A stretch of 49,268 nucleotides of DNA from Sinorhizobium fredii USDA 205. Its GTDB lineage: Bacteria; Pseudomonadota; Alphaproteobacteria; Rhizobiales; Rhizobiaceae. The stretch spans positions 1 to 49,268 of the forward strand of contig NZ_AUTC01000167.1 in NCBI RefSeq assembly GCF_001461695.1, written 5' to 3'. Shown here piece after piece: positions 25,799-35,216 of this stretch (positions within the stretch are counted from its first letter, which is position 1; each line of letters opens with the position of its first letter). A program made the translations under genes and the position numbers. The notes under the pieces were generated by a model. It saw only the letters and a list, made by a program, of their open reading frames with translations, did no database searches and had not been told where the DNA came from.

Positions 25799-26917
25799 TT
25801 GATCGGTCAATCTCTGTCCCTTGCGGGACTTCAAAAACGATACGGCGAGGCCTTTGCGGTTCGCGAACTGTCTCTCGACATCGCTGCCGGGGAGTTCGTC
25901 TCTTTGCTGGGGCCGTCCGGCTCCGGCAAGACGACAGCCTTGACAATGATCGCCGGTTTCGAGGCGCCAAACGCCGGCAGGATAACCATCGGGGGGCGGG
26001 ACGTCACCTTCCTCCCGCCCAATCACCGCGACATCGGAATGGTGTTCCAGAAGTATGCGCTTTTCCCACATCTGACGATCCGACAGAACATCGCGTTCCC
26101 GCTGAGGATGCGAGGTCGGATGCAAAAGGCGGCAATTGCCCGGCGGGTCGATGAGATGCTGGAGCTCGTGCAACTCTCCCGCTACGCAGAACGCTACCCC
26201 AACCAGCTTTCCGGTGGCCAGCAGCAACGCGTCGCGGTGGCGCGCGCTTTGGCGTTCGAGCCACCCGTCCTCCTGATGGATGAACCGCTCGGCGCCCTCG
26301 ACAAGAAATTGCGAGAGGCGATGCAGTTTGAGATCAAGCGCCTGCAGGAGCGGCTTGGCGCTACGGTCATCTATGTAACGCATGATCAGGACGAAGCGAT
26401 GACGATGTCGGATCGCGTCGCCATCATGTCCGATGGCCGTCTGGTGCAGTTCGGCACACCGGCGGACCTCTATCGGCAACCGAAAACCGAGTTCGTCGCG
26501 GACTTCATCGGCCGGATGAATTTTATCGATGGCGATTGCCTTGAAAGCTCAGCTGAAAATGCGGTCGTGCGTTTATCCGAGGGGATCGTGCTCAACGTTC
26601 GCTCAGTGGCGAACGACCGCGAGCGCAGGTGCTCAGCCGGCGAAGCTTTGCGCATGGCAATCCGTCCGGAACGGATGCGGCTTGTGAAGCGAGGCCACGG
26701 GGGCGCCGATGCGCTGCCAGGTATTGTAGACGCCGCTGTATTCATCGGCTCCACCTACATCTATCTCGTCCGCCGAGCCGATCGCCCGGAGGCGAGCCTG
26801 CAGGTGCAGATCGCCGCCGACGGGTTCGTGCCATTCCAGAAGAACGACGAGGTGGACATCCTCCTCGATGAGAAGGCCTTGCATATCTTTCCTGTGACGG
26901 AGAGGCGCGCTGCATGA
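25799..26917 (+). CDS. ABC transporter ATPase, polyamine type (PotA-like)
   Basis: 372 residues starting at TTG with AAAGGAAAGG upstream. Walker A GPSGSGKTT is at 38-46, signature LSGGQQQR at 137-144, Walker B and D-loop LLMDEPLGALDKKLR at about 157-171, and His-loop YVTHDQDEA. The C-terminal third is a TOBE domain. It energises import through the two permeases that follow. It overlaps the next gene by ATGA. The branch is the spermidine/putrescine/Fe3+ group; the true substrate is unknown. Confidence 0.93.
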   Translation: MIGQSLSLAGLQKRYGEAFAVRELSLDIAAGEFVSLLGPSGSGKTTALTMIAGFEAPNAGRITIGGRDVTFLPPNHRDIGMVFQKYALFPHLTIRQNIAFPLRMRGRMQKAAIARRVDEMLELVQLSRYAERYPNQLSGGQQQRVAVARALAFEPPVLLMDEPLGALDKKLREAMQFEIKRLQERLGATVIYVTHDQDEAMTMSDRVAIMSDGRLVQFGTPADLYRQPKTEFVADFIGRMNFIDGDCLESSAENAVVRLSEGIVLNVRSVANDRERRCSAGEALRMAIRPERMRLVKRGHGGADALPGIVDAAVFIGSTYIYLVRRADRPEASLQVQIAADGFVPFQKNDEVDILLDEKALHIFPVTERRAA

Positions 26918-27795
26918 CGAACTCCTCGCCACACTCTTCCGCTCGGTCAACGTTGTCGTCGGCGCGTTTTTATTCGCCATCCGCATCGTTGGGATTGGCC
27001 GCGCCGCTCCTCGCTGCCCTGGTGGCAGGCTTTCTCTATCCGGTTGTGCGACTCGTCGCATTGAGCTTTTCCGGAGGAACATTTGAACACTACAGGCGCA
27101 TTTTCTCCGAACCGCTTCATCTCGGCGTTCTCGTAAGCACGATCGAGGTCGCTCTCGTGGTGACGATAGCGAGCCTCGTTGTCGGCTTTCCGGTTGCCTA
27201 CCTCATGGCGCGGCTGAGCAATGGGTTGGCCGTGGTCGTCGCAGCTTGCGTCTTCATTCCGTTATGGACTTCTGTCCTCATCCGCTCCTACGCATGGGTC
27301 GTCCTTCTCCAACGCAACGGCATCGTCAACCAACTGCTCCTCGAAATAGGCGTTACCGACGGGCCGCTAAAGCTGATCTACACGCGGGGTGCAGTCATCC
27401 TCGCCATGACGCACGTGCTGATGCCATTCATGATCCTGCCTATCTATTCGGCACTGTGCGCCCTTCCCCCCGATTACATCCGCGCCGCCCGCAACCTGGG
27501 AGCCGGGCCCGTGCGGGCTTTCGTTGCCGTGACACTACCGCTTAGTCTCCCCGGCGTCTTTGCCGGCAGCGTGATGTGCTTCGTGCTCGCGCTCGGCTTC
27601 TACATCACACCGGCGCTGGTGGGCGGTCCTGGCTCAATGCTGATGGCGACGCTCATCGGCCAGCAGACGGCAGTTCTACTCGATTGGCCGTTTGCGGCCG
27701 CGCTTTCGACCGTTCTTCTCGCCGTCACTCTCCTTTTTGTCCTGCTGTTCCGCAGGTCGCTATCGCTCAGCAAGGGATTGAACAGTGTCCATTGA
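26914..27795 (+). CDS. ABC transporter permease 1 (PotB-like)
   Basis: 293 residues with about six membrane helices. The cytoplasmic EAA loop that docks the ATPase reads AARNLGAGPVRAFVAVTLPLSLPG. It is coupled to the ATPase gene by 4 bp and overlaps the next permease by 11 bp. The overlap order ATPase-permease-permease-binding protein is that of PotABCD-type importers. Confidence 0.92.
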   Translation: MTNSSPHSSARSTLSSARFYSPSASLGLAAPLLAALVAGFLYPVVRLVALSFSGGTFEHYRRIFSEPLHLGVLVSTIEVALVVTIASLVVGFPVAYLMARLSNGLAVVVAACVFIPLWTSVLIRSYAWVVLLQRNGIVNQLLLEIGVTDGPLKLIYTRGAVILAMTHVLMPFMILPIYSALCALPPDYIRAARNLGAGPVRAFVAVTLPLSLPGVFAGSVMCFVLALGFYITPALVGGPGSMLMATLIGQQTAVLLDWPFAAALSTVLLAVTLLFVLLFRRSLSLSKGLNSVH

Positions 27796-28651
27796 TCAAG
27801 CACAGGTGCATGGCCGCCTTCCCGCAGCCCTTGATGTTTTCGCCTCTCCGACGATCCGCGCCTGCACAAGAGGGGCGTTCATTCTCGCCATCGGTGCGGG
27901 GATCGGATGCGTTCTCTTCTTTCTGCTGCTTCCGACGCTAATCGTCGTACCGATGTCGCTCAGCGAAACCGACTATATCGAGTTCCCGCCGCGGGGCCTG
28001 ACGCTCAAATGGTACAGCGCCTACTTCAATGATCCGGACTGGATGGCTGCAACATGGTTCAGTCTCAAGATCGCCCTGGCGACAACCGCGACAGCAACGG
28101 TCGTGGGCACCATGGCGGCTCTTTCGATCGTACGAGGATGTCTTCCGTTCAGATCCGCATTGCAGGCGCTCGCGCTCGGACCGATGATCGTGCCGCACAT
28201 CATCCTCGGTGTGGCGCTCTATCTCGCCTTTGCGCCGTTGCAGCTCACCGGCAGCTTTTTCGGCTTCCTTGTCGCACATACCGTACTTGCAGTTCCCTAC
28301 GTGATCATCACCGTCACGGCGTCGCTGCAGCGTTTCGATCCGACGCTCGAACTGGCAGCGTTGAACTGCGGAGCTAACAGGCTGCAGGCGTTCTTTCTGG
28401 TCGTGCTACCGAACATCGTGCCTGGTGTCGCAGCCGCGGCGGTGTTTGCCTTTCTCGCCTCATTCGATGAAGCAACCGTTGCGTTCTTCATATCGGACAT
28501 CGGCGGCAAATCGATCGGGCGCAAGATGTTCGAGGATATCGACTTCAACCTGACACCTGTCATCGCCGCGGTCTCCACCGTGCTTGTCGCCACCTCCCTC
28601 CTGCTCATGGGCGCGGTCCGCCTCCTCAATGCCCGTAAGCCCAACGCGTGA
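27785..28651 (+). CDS. ABC transporter permease 2 (PotC-like)
   Basis: 288 residues from GTG 27785, within the end of permease 1. About six membrane helices. The EAA loop reads ALNCGANRLQAFFLVVLPNIVPG. With permease 1 it forms the heterodimeric channel in the inner membrane. Confidence 0.92.
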   Translation: MSIDQAQVHGRLPAALDVFASPTIRACTRGAFILAIGAGIGCVLFFLLLPTLIVVPMSLSETDYIEFPPRGLTLKWYSAYFNDPDWMAATWFSLKIALATTATATVVGTMAALSIVRGCLPFRSALQALALGPMIVPHIILGVALYLAFAPLQLTGSFFGFLVAHTVLAVPYVIITVTASLQRFDPTLELAALNCGANRLQAFFLVVLPNIVPGVAAAAVFAFLASFDEATVAFFISDIGGKSIGRKMFEDIDFNLTPVIAAVSTVLVATSLLLMGAVRLLNARKPNA

Positions 28652-28701
28652 AACCGGCGATCTCCGTTTCCCACTAACTGACCTGATAAAGGGAACCTCT
28701 C

Positions 28702-29775
28702 ATGACCTCTCTGCTTTCGCGTTTCGCAAATATCCTTAAGCCGACCATTGCCAGTCTACTCTCCTTGATAGCCTTGACGCTCCCGACGCTCGCCGCCGAG
28801 CAGGTCATCATCGCTTCGACCGGCGGTGCCTATGACCGGGCCCTGAAGGAGGCATGGTTCGATCCGTTCACCAAGGCGACGGGAATAGAAGTCGTAACCG
28901 TCGTCGCGACCAACGCTGAAATGCGAGCAAAGGCTGCCGCAATGGTGAAAACCGGAAACATCAATTGGGACCTCTATCTCGATGGCGAGATCCAAGCCGC
29001 GTCGAAGGCGCATCGGGAAGTCACGGAGGACCTAACGGAATTCTGCCGCCAGTTTGCCGGTCGAAAGGACCTTAGCGCCAATGCCTGCTCGGCTGGCGGA
29101 GCGCTCTTGCAGTCGACGGCAACGCTGTTGGCCTACAGGACCGGAAAGTCCGGCGATCCCGCTCCAGAGACCTGGGCCGACATGTGGGACACAGAGAAAT
29201 TCCCGGGAGAACGTGCCTTCCCGAATTTCGACGACCCCTGGCGCGTCATGGCGGCCGCGCTCCTTGCCGACGGTGTCGCCCGCGACGAACTCTTTCCGCT
29301 CGACATCGATCGCGCGCTGGCCAAGCTCGATCACATCAGGCCTGCCGTCTCGCTCTGGTGGAAAACCGGCGATCAGAGCGTGCAGGGATTCCGCAATGGC
29401 GAGTATTCGCTTGGGCAGATCTGGTTGACACGCGCAAAGGCGATGCAGACCGAAGGACTGCCGATCGCCTGGTCCTACAAGGCCTCTTTCCTCGTCGGCG
29501 ACCGGATAGCACTCCTCAAAGGGGCACCGCACCGCGACAATGCGCTCAAGCTGATCGCATTCTGGCTGAATTCTCCGGCGGCCCAGGCCAAGGCGTGCGA
29601 GGTTCTTTCCTGTACGCCCCCAAGCCGTGACGCCATTGCGTTGATGTCCGAGGAAGCGCGCCTCACAATGCCGCAAGGTGACGACGTTCGGGATTACGTG
29701 ATCGTGCCTGATGCGGAATGGATCAACGCCAATACTGCGATGCTGCTGCAACGCTGGAATGAGTGGGTTCGCTGA
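28702..29775 (+). CDS. Periplasmic binding protein, polyamine type (PotD-like)
   Basis: 357 residues. A signal peptide of about 32 residues ends TLPTLAAE, followed by EQVIIASTGGAYDRALKEAW, the start of the bacterial extracellular solute-binding fold. A C-terminal lobe contains SLWWKTGDQSVQGFRNGEYS. Cysteines in EFCRQF, NACS and ACEVLSC may form disulphides in the periplasm. AAAGGGAA before the ATG. It is 50 bp after permease 2 and completes the importer. The acidic pocket residues of PotD cannot be aligned with confidence, so a non-polyamine ligand is possible. Confidence 0.92.
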   Translation: MTSLLSRFANILKPTIASLLSLIALTLPTLAAEQVIIASTGGAYDRALKEAWFDPFTKATGIEVVTVVATNAEMRAKAAAMVKTGNINWDLYLDGEIQAASKAHREVTEDLTEFCRQFAGRKDLSANACSAGGALLQSTATLLAYRTGKSGDPAPETWADMWDTEKFPGERAFPNFDDPWRVMAAALLADGVARDELFPLDIDRALAKLDHIRPAVSLWWKTGDQSVQGFRNGEYSLGQIWLTRAKAMQTEGLPIAWSYKASFLVGDRIALLKGAPHRDNALKLIAFWLNSPAAQAKACEVLSCTPPSRDAIALMSEEARLTMPQGDDVRDYVIVPDAEWINANTAMLLQRWNEWVR

Positions 29776-29872
29776 CAGCGCGAGGCCCATCCATGAACAC
29801 CGGCGCCGGCGCAGCGATCATCTACCGCAGCGCCTCGCCTAGGCATTATCTGGACTAGCAGTTTAATGTAAT

Positions 29873-32800
29873 CTAACGCTCGAAACCACGTGCCCGACTG
29901 ATTACGCGCTCGCGGCGATCGGAGACGATCTTCTGGCTGCTGTTGATCCGCACAGTCTGCTGCAGCACCTTGAGCCTCTCCTGCAGCGCCTCGAAAGCCG
30001 GCCGCTGGGCCGGCGGCACTCTGTTGAGGAGATCCTTTTCCCCCCGGAGAATGGCATTGCGGCCGAAGCGCTCGTCGAGCGCTCTGCTAACGGCAGCAAA
30101 CTCCCGGCGGATATCCGAATCGAGTGAACCGGCCACCGCGTCGAGCTTTCGGCTCTCCTTCTTCATCTCGGACGCTAGTCGCTGCAGGGTTTCTTCGGCT
30201 GGTTTAGAGAGACCGGGAATAGCAACGGCCATGCGCCGTCGCTCTTCCTTAACAGCCTGGCGCTCGGCATCGAAGGCGCTGACATAAGCCGCGTTGAGCG
30301 AGCGCAGATGGACGCCCGCTTCCGAAACTGCCTGCAGCGCCTCCTTCCTTTCCCTGCCGGAGGCAAGCATCCGGTCCATGAGACGATCCGAGCCGCGGAG
30401 CGCGCCATAAGCGGCCGGGTCGTCGGCTACCGCTGCGGCGATCCGCTCGCCGGCGAAGCCCTCGACGACCAGATCCTCGATCTTGTCGACGGCGGCTGCC
30501 GGATCGCGCCAGATACGTTTCGCGGTCTCGGCGAGCGCCGCGCGATGATGGCAATAGTGCGCCAGGGTAAGCGCTCGCGCTCGGGCCTCGTCGTCCACCG
30601 GCGTCCTGAATTCCGTCACCGCTGCAAGCATCGGCAGCACGGCTTTTGCCTCCTTTCCGAACTCGACACTCGCGCCAGCGACGATCTTCGACCGGTCCTT
30701 CCTCTCGGCAAGATGCTGCTCCTCGGCGAAGCGCCGGACAGCCTCGAAGAGCCGCGTCAGCTTACTGCGTCTTTCGTCAGTGAGGTCTTCCGGCATGCGT
30801 TCGGCCACATTGCGCTCAGCGATCGCGCCGGCATTGGCGGCGAAGGCGCTCCAGCCGAAGCGGGCGGTCAATGCGTCGCTGACGGCCTTCACCTCCTGCA
30901 CTGTCGAGCGATCCTCGCCGGCAAGCGCGAATGCGGTTTTGTAGGCGCCGTGACCGCCCCGCCTGCGAACTGCCTCGATCTCCACGAGGCGCGCCATGGC
31001 GTGCTTTGAGAGCGCTGGGATGGACAACGACATATAGGCGCGGCGCGTGTGCTCGCGCTTGAGGAATCGCTCGGTATTCCGGCGCAACTCGGTCGCATGG
31101 GCACGAGCCAAGGGCAGCAATTCCTTCAAAGCCGCCGCCGCAACGCTGCGCTCGTCGCGTGCCGCCCGGCCATTGACTATAAGGTCGGACCCTCGCAGGC
31201 GGCCAAGGCGGTTTGGTGCTTTGACGAGATCATCAGCAAGCTTGCGGGGTTCGATGGCGCTATTCGCGGCAAGCGCATTTAGGTGGACAAGCGCCTCGTC
31301 GGGATTGCGATAGATCTTTTCGAGCAGCGGCCGAAGGGATTGTTCCCGCTCCTTCCACTGGGGCGAGGAAAGCTGCGCCAGGCGTGCATCCTCATCGACG
31401 CTCCGGGCGAAGTCGGTGGTGGGCGGGATCAGATAGTGCCCGCCAATCGGGATTCCGGCCGAGGGGGATTCGGTCCGTTTCTCACTGTACGAAACGCGCC
31501 GTTCCCGCTCGATCGCGAAGCCGAGCGCCACGCTCGCCCGCTCCCACAGCTTCGCCACTTGCTCGCTCTTTTCCGCAATCCATCCCAGCCTCCGCGAAAC
31601 GCCCTCGTCCATTCGGGCCGCGGCCAACGAGAGACTGTCGAGCCCGCGCCGCCGTGCGAAGTCGCTGGCATACGCCTGGTAGCCGTCCTCGCTTTCGAAA
31701 TCGAGCGTCGTGCTCTTGGCGCCGGACCGGGACAGCCGCTCGACAAGCTCTTCGAACACATTCTGCCGATGGCTTCCCCGCTCGATCCGCTTCTGGCGAG
31801 CCTCAGCGGTTTCTACTTGGCTTGCGGTCCAGACATTGCGGTCGACTTCCCGTTTTTCAAAACGCTTCTCGCCCGTTTCCTCATCAATGACGGGTACCAT
31901 CACCCTGACCTTCTCGACACCATCCTTGCGCAAGGTGACTGTATCGCGCTCCGAGACGCCGGCCTCCTCGAGAACCTTCGGCAGGCTCACGCCCCAGAAA
32001 CGATGCACGGCTCCATCGTCGGTTCGGATGTCGGCATAGGGGCTTTCCTCAGTATCCTCGTCATTGGGCCGGAATCTCGCTTGCCCGGCCTCCACGAGCT
32101 CGCCGGTCACGCCGGCTGCATGATCGACGCGCGGCTTGCCTCCCCATTCCGGCTTCGCATTGAAGTCTTCTTTCGCCGCATAGAGATCGGCGCGGTCGCG
32201 ATGCCGCGTCATCGACACATAGGTCAGATGCTGATCCATCATGCCGGTGGCGAGCACGAAGGTCCGATCCACAGTCGCACCTTGAGACTTGTGGATCGTC
32301 GCGGCATAGCCATGGTCGACATTGCAATAGGTGTCCTCGCTAATCACGACGTCGCGGCCATTGTCGAGACGGACCGACAGCAATGCATCGGCGCGTTTGT
32401 CGTCGGTGGAAACGACCGTGCCGAGCATGCCGTTTTTGACGTATTGCGGTCCGAGGCGCCGGGCACGTGGCTCCACGAAGCGGGCATTCTCGAGGAAGAT
32501 GATGCGGTCGCCCACGGCGAACTCGCGCGCGCCGCGAGCTGTCTGGAAAGTACGGCCGTCGCTCAGGGCGCCCTCGTCCGCCATCACTTGGCGCAACGCG
32601 TCGTTCAACCGTTTTGCGTCGTTATTGGTGTGGGCGAGCACGAGCAATTCATCGCCGCGAAGGTGAGGCGCATTTTCGTCGTCAGCTGATTTCTGAAGAA
32701 GTTCACGGCGCGCATCCGCCCAGTCGGAAACAATCCGGCTGATGATCTCGTGACGCGTCCCATCTCGACAATACGGCCATGACGGGCATAGGCGTCGAGG

Positions 32801-34491
32801 GCCTTCTCGACCTCGCCGCGGGCGAAGAGCCGCGAAGCGTCGCGCGCCCACACATCGCGCTGCCGCCGCACGCCGGCAATTTCCGCAAAGCCGACCCTTT
32901 CGGTGATCGCCCGGAAAGCCGCACCCGCCTGGATCGGCTGCAGTTGCATCGCGTCGCCCACCAACACGGCTTTCGCGCCTGCGTCTACTATGGCCTTCAG
33001 GACACGCGCCATCTGCCGCGACGACACCATTCCGGCCTCGTCGATCACCAGTACGTCGCCGCGCTCCAGCAAATCACGGCCAGACGCCCAGGCGAGCTCC
33101 CAAGATGCAAGCGTGCGCGTCTTGATGCCAGAACTGTCCTCCAGACCTTCCGCTGCTTTGCCTGCGAGTGCCGCACCGAAGACCCGGCGGTTCTCGCTTG
33201 CCCAGGCGACGCGCGCGGCGGCGAGCAGCGTCGACTTGCCGGCGCCGGCAAGACCGACCACGGCGGCAATCGCATTGTCGCCCGTGGCATAACGAACGGC
33301 ATCGACCTGTTCCGCATCGAACTTGAAGAGCTTTTCCGGATCGGCTGTTTCGACGTTTCGGATTGCAGTCTCAACTGGTCTCGCGGAGACGCCGAAGCTC
33401 TTTCGCTCCGACAGGATCTGCGCCGACTGCGCCATATCGTATTCGATGCGCAGGATCTCTCGCGTGGTGAACACTGCCGGTTCCGACGCCTTGCCGGTCT
33501 GCGTGTCAATCTCCTGTGGCCTGAGCGTGACCAATTCGTTTGACGCCATCAGCCGCGCCCGGATATGGGCGAAGTCGACCGGATCGTCGACATAGCGGTG
33601 CAGCGCCTTGGCGAGATCCTTCTCGTCGAATGTGGAACGCGCGTTGCCGAGCTGTTTCAGGAGAAGCTCCGGCTCGGCCAGCAGCCGGTCGGCCATCTCC
33701 TGTCGCCGCGCCAAGTCCGCCGGCGCGAAATACATCTCGACACCCTTGCGCGCGAGCGCCGCCTTCTCGGGCCCGAGATGCTTTTGCGCGATCCCGTCGA
33801 GACCCTGCTCGGCATAGGAGCGTCCGTCGAGTCGGATCTCGTGGCCGGCAAGCGCCAAATGCCGGTTGGCCGTTTCCGCCCAGGCGATCTTCCACGCCTT
33901 CATCGTTTCCTTGTCACCGGCCCAGAGCCTGTAGACGATCTTGCCGTTCGGCCGGTCGGGCGTGACGACGCGTAGCGGCTCGCCATCTTCGCCCAGGACC
34001 GCCACTTTCTTCGGCCCAAAACCCTCCTCCGTCAGCGGCCTCAGCGCGGTCATCAGGTGGATATGTGGATTGCCGTCCTTGTCGTGAAACACCCAATCCG
34101 CGACCATGCCCCTGGACGTCAGATTGTCCCGCACGAATGCGCGCACCAGGGCGATGTTCTCTGCCCGCGTCAGCTCTTCCGGAAGCGCGATGATCAGCTC
34201 GCGCGCAAGCTGTGCGTCCGCCCTCTTCTCGAAAGCATCGACGGCATTCCAGAGCGCTTCGCTGGCGGCGGCTACGGAACGTCCGTCGATCACCGATCGT
34301 AGCCAGGTGGGAATATCGTCCGGCAGAGCCAGTTCCTCATGGACCAGTTCGGATGCTCCGCCCCGATAGCTGAACGACGTGCCGGCCTGCTCATCCATCA
34401 TCCGGGCGCGATGACGATAGGCGGCGGCCGAGACGAGGCTGCGTCCCGCTCCCCTGCTGATCACCTGCGCTCTGACGAACATGATCGCCAC
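29873..34491 (-). pseudogene. traA: Ti-type relaxase/helicase TraA, broken by a frameshift
   Basis: Two overlapping minus-strand frames together encode a TraA of about 1,540 codons, the usual rhizobial length. The first (34491 down to about 32760) has the MobA/MobL relaxase domain with HIHLM (H143, H145), then a RecD-like helicase with Walker A GLAGAGKST at about 413-421 and VLVIDEAGM. The second (about 32760 to 29873) continues with TRHEIISRIVSDWAD, more helicase motifs (YAATIHKSQGATVDRTFVL) and a long C-terminus. One base is missing at about 32759-32761 in a run of three C. Without it, translation ends soon after RIVEMG, removing the C-terminal helicase motifs. It lies left of oriT, divergent from traC. 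Confidence 0.9.
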
Positions 34492-34699
34492 GACCGTCTC
34501 CAGACCTTCCGAGCCCGTCGCGTCAGCGACGTATATTGCGCCCTCAAACCGATCGGCCTGACCAGGCCGATGCCGCTTTCCGGAAGACGGCCTGCGGCTG
34601 AGACATTTTCGGGTTGATGCAAGTTAGCCTATTTTACTATCTTATTTTAGTCAGTATAGTTGATGCTGTTAGTTGTTTAAATCGGAAAGGAGCGACGGG
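34492..34699. promoter_or_regulatory. Intergenic region holding oriT and the tra promoters
   Basis: Between divergent traA and traC. The traC-proximal half is AT-rich (about 34620-34680) and should carry the traCDG promoter; the traA-proximal half holds oriT. Confidence 0.7.
34516..34546 (+). other. oriT core with predicted nic site
   Basis: The inverted repeat CGTCGC-GTCA-GCGACG (34516-34531) is followed by TATATTGCGCCCTC. This matches, in order and polarity, the RSF1010/Ti-plasmid nic region, where a hairpin precedes a T-rich stretch and G^CCCT. The predicted nick is between 34540 and 34541 on the plus strand. The transferred strand would then run toward increasing coordinates, with traC-traG entering first. 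The Ti-like match of core and position between traA and traC is strong; the exact nick is by analogy. Confidence 0.8.
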
Positions 34700-34987
34700 A
34701 TGGTCGCAAAATCATCGCTTTCGGATCTGGATGCCCAGATCGCGAAGCTCCGCGAACGCAGAAGACTTTTGATAGTTAAATCCGCGGAGCGCTTTGCCCG
34801 CGCCGCCACGAAGTCCGGTCTGGCGGAAATGGAGATCCCCGACGAAGAGGTCGATCGGATCCTTAAAGAGATCGCCGCGCGATTTCAGAAGGGTGGTGGG
34901 AGGAATAGGACTGCTGGCTCTCCTCAAACGCATCGACCAGCAGATAGCGGGTCTGGAACGACAGCGGAGGTTTCACATGACGGCTGA
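34700..34987 (+). CDS. traC: Conjugal transfer protein TraC
   Basis: 95 residues from ATG 34700, with AAAGGAG upstream. The core LSDLDAQIAKLRERRRLLIV and RFARAATKSGLAEMEIPDEE are typical of Ti-type TraC, an accessory oriT-binding or relaxosome protein. First gene of traCDG, reading away from traA. Its 3' end overlaps traD by 11 bp. Confidence 0.85.
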   Translation: MVAKSSLSDLDAQIAKLRERRRLLIVKSAERFARAATKSGLAEMEIPDEEVDRILKEIAARFQKGGGRNRTAGSPQTHRPADSGSGTTAEVSHDG

Positions 34988-35216
34988 CCGGAAGAGGCAA
35001 GTGCGGGAGAAATTCCTGCTTGGCGGCATCGTCCTCAGAGCGGGGCTCACGAATGCCGATCGGGCTTTCCTGCTCGGCGGTCTCGTCGAACTGGCCCGGA
35101 TCGCTCCCGGCTCTGCCGAGCATCGGCGCCTGCGCGATATCGGCGAGAAAGCCTTCAAGGCGCCTTCGCAGGATGCAGTTCAGGCGCGTATCAAGGAGAC
35201 GCAGGAATGGCACTGA
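34977..35216 (+). CDS. traD: Conjugal transfer protein TraD
   Basis: 79 residues from ATG 34977, with GGAGG 6 bp upstream. The core KFLLGGIVLRAGLTNADRAF and LLGGLVELARIAPGSAEHRR matches the small Ti-type TraD proteins. Those are accessory relaxosome proteins and are unrelated to F TraD. It overlaps traC and the traG start, showing a tight operon. Confidence 0.8.
   Translation: MTADRKRQVREKFLLGGIVLRAGLTNADRAFLLGGLVELARIAPGSAEHRRLRDIGEKAFKAPSQDAVQARIKETQEWH

Noticed and set aside
31283..32689. Plus-strand frame of 468 codons inside the traA region
   Set aside because: It is the antisense shadow of the GC-rich traA coding sequence; no ribosome site, no domain, and the opposite strand encodes clear relaxase/helicase motifs.
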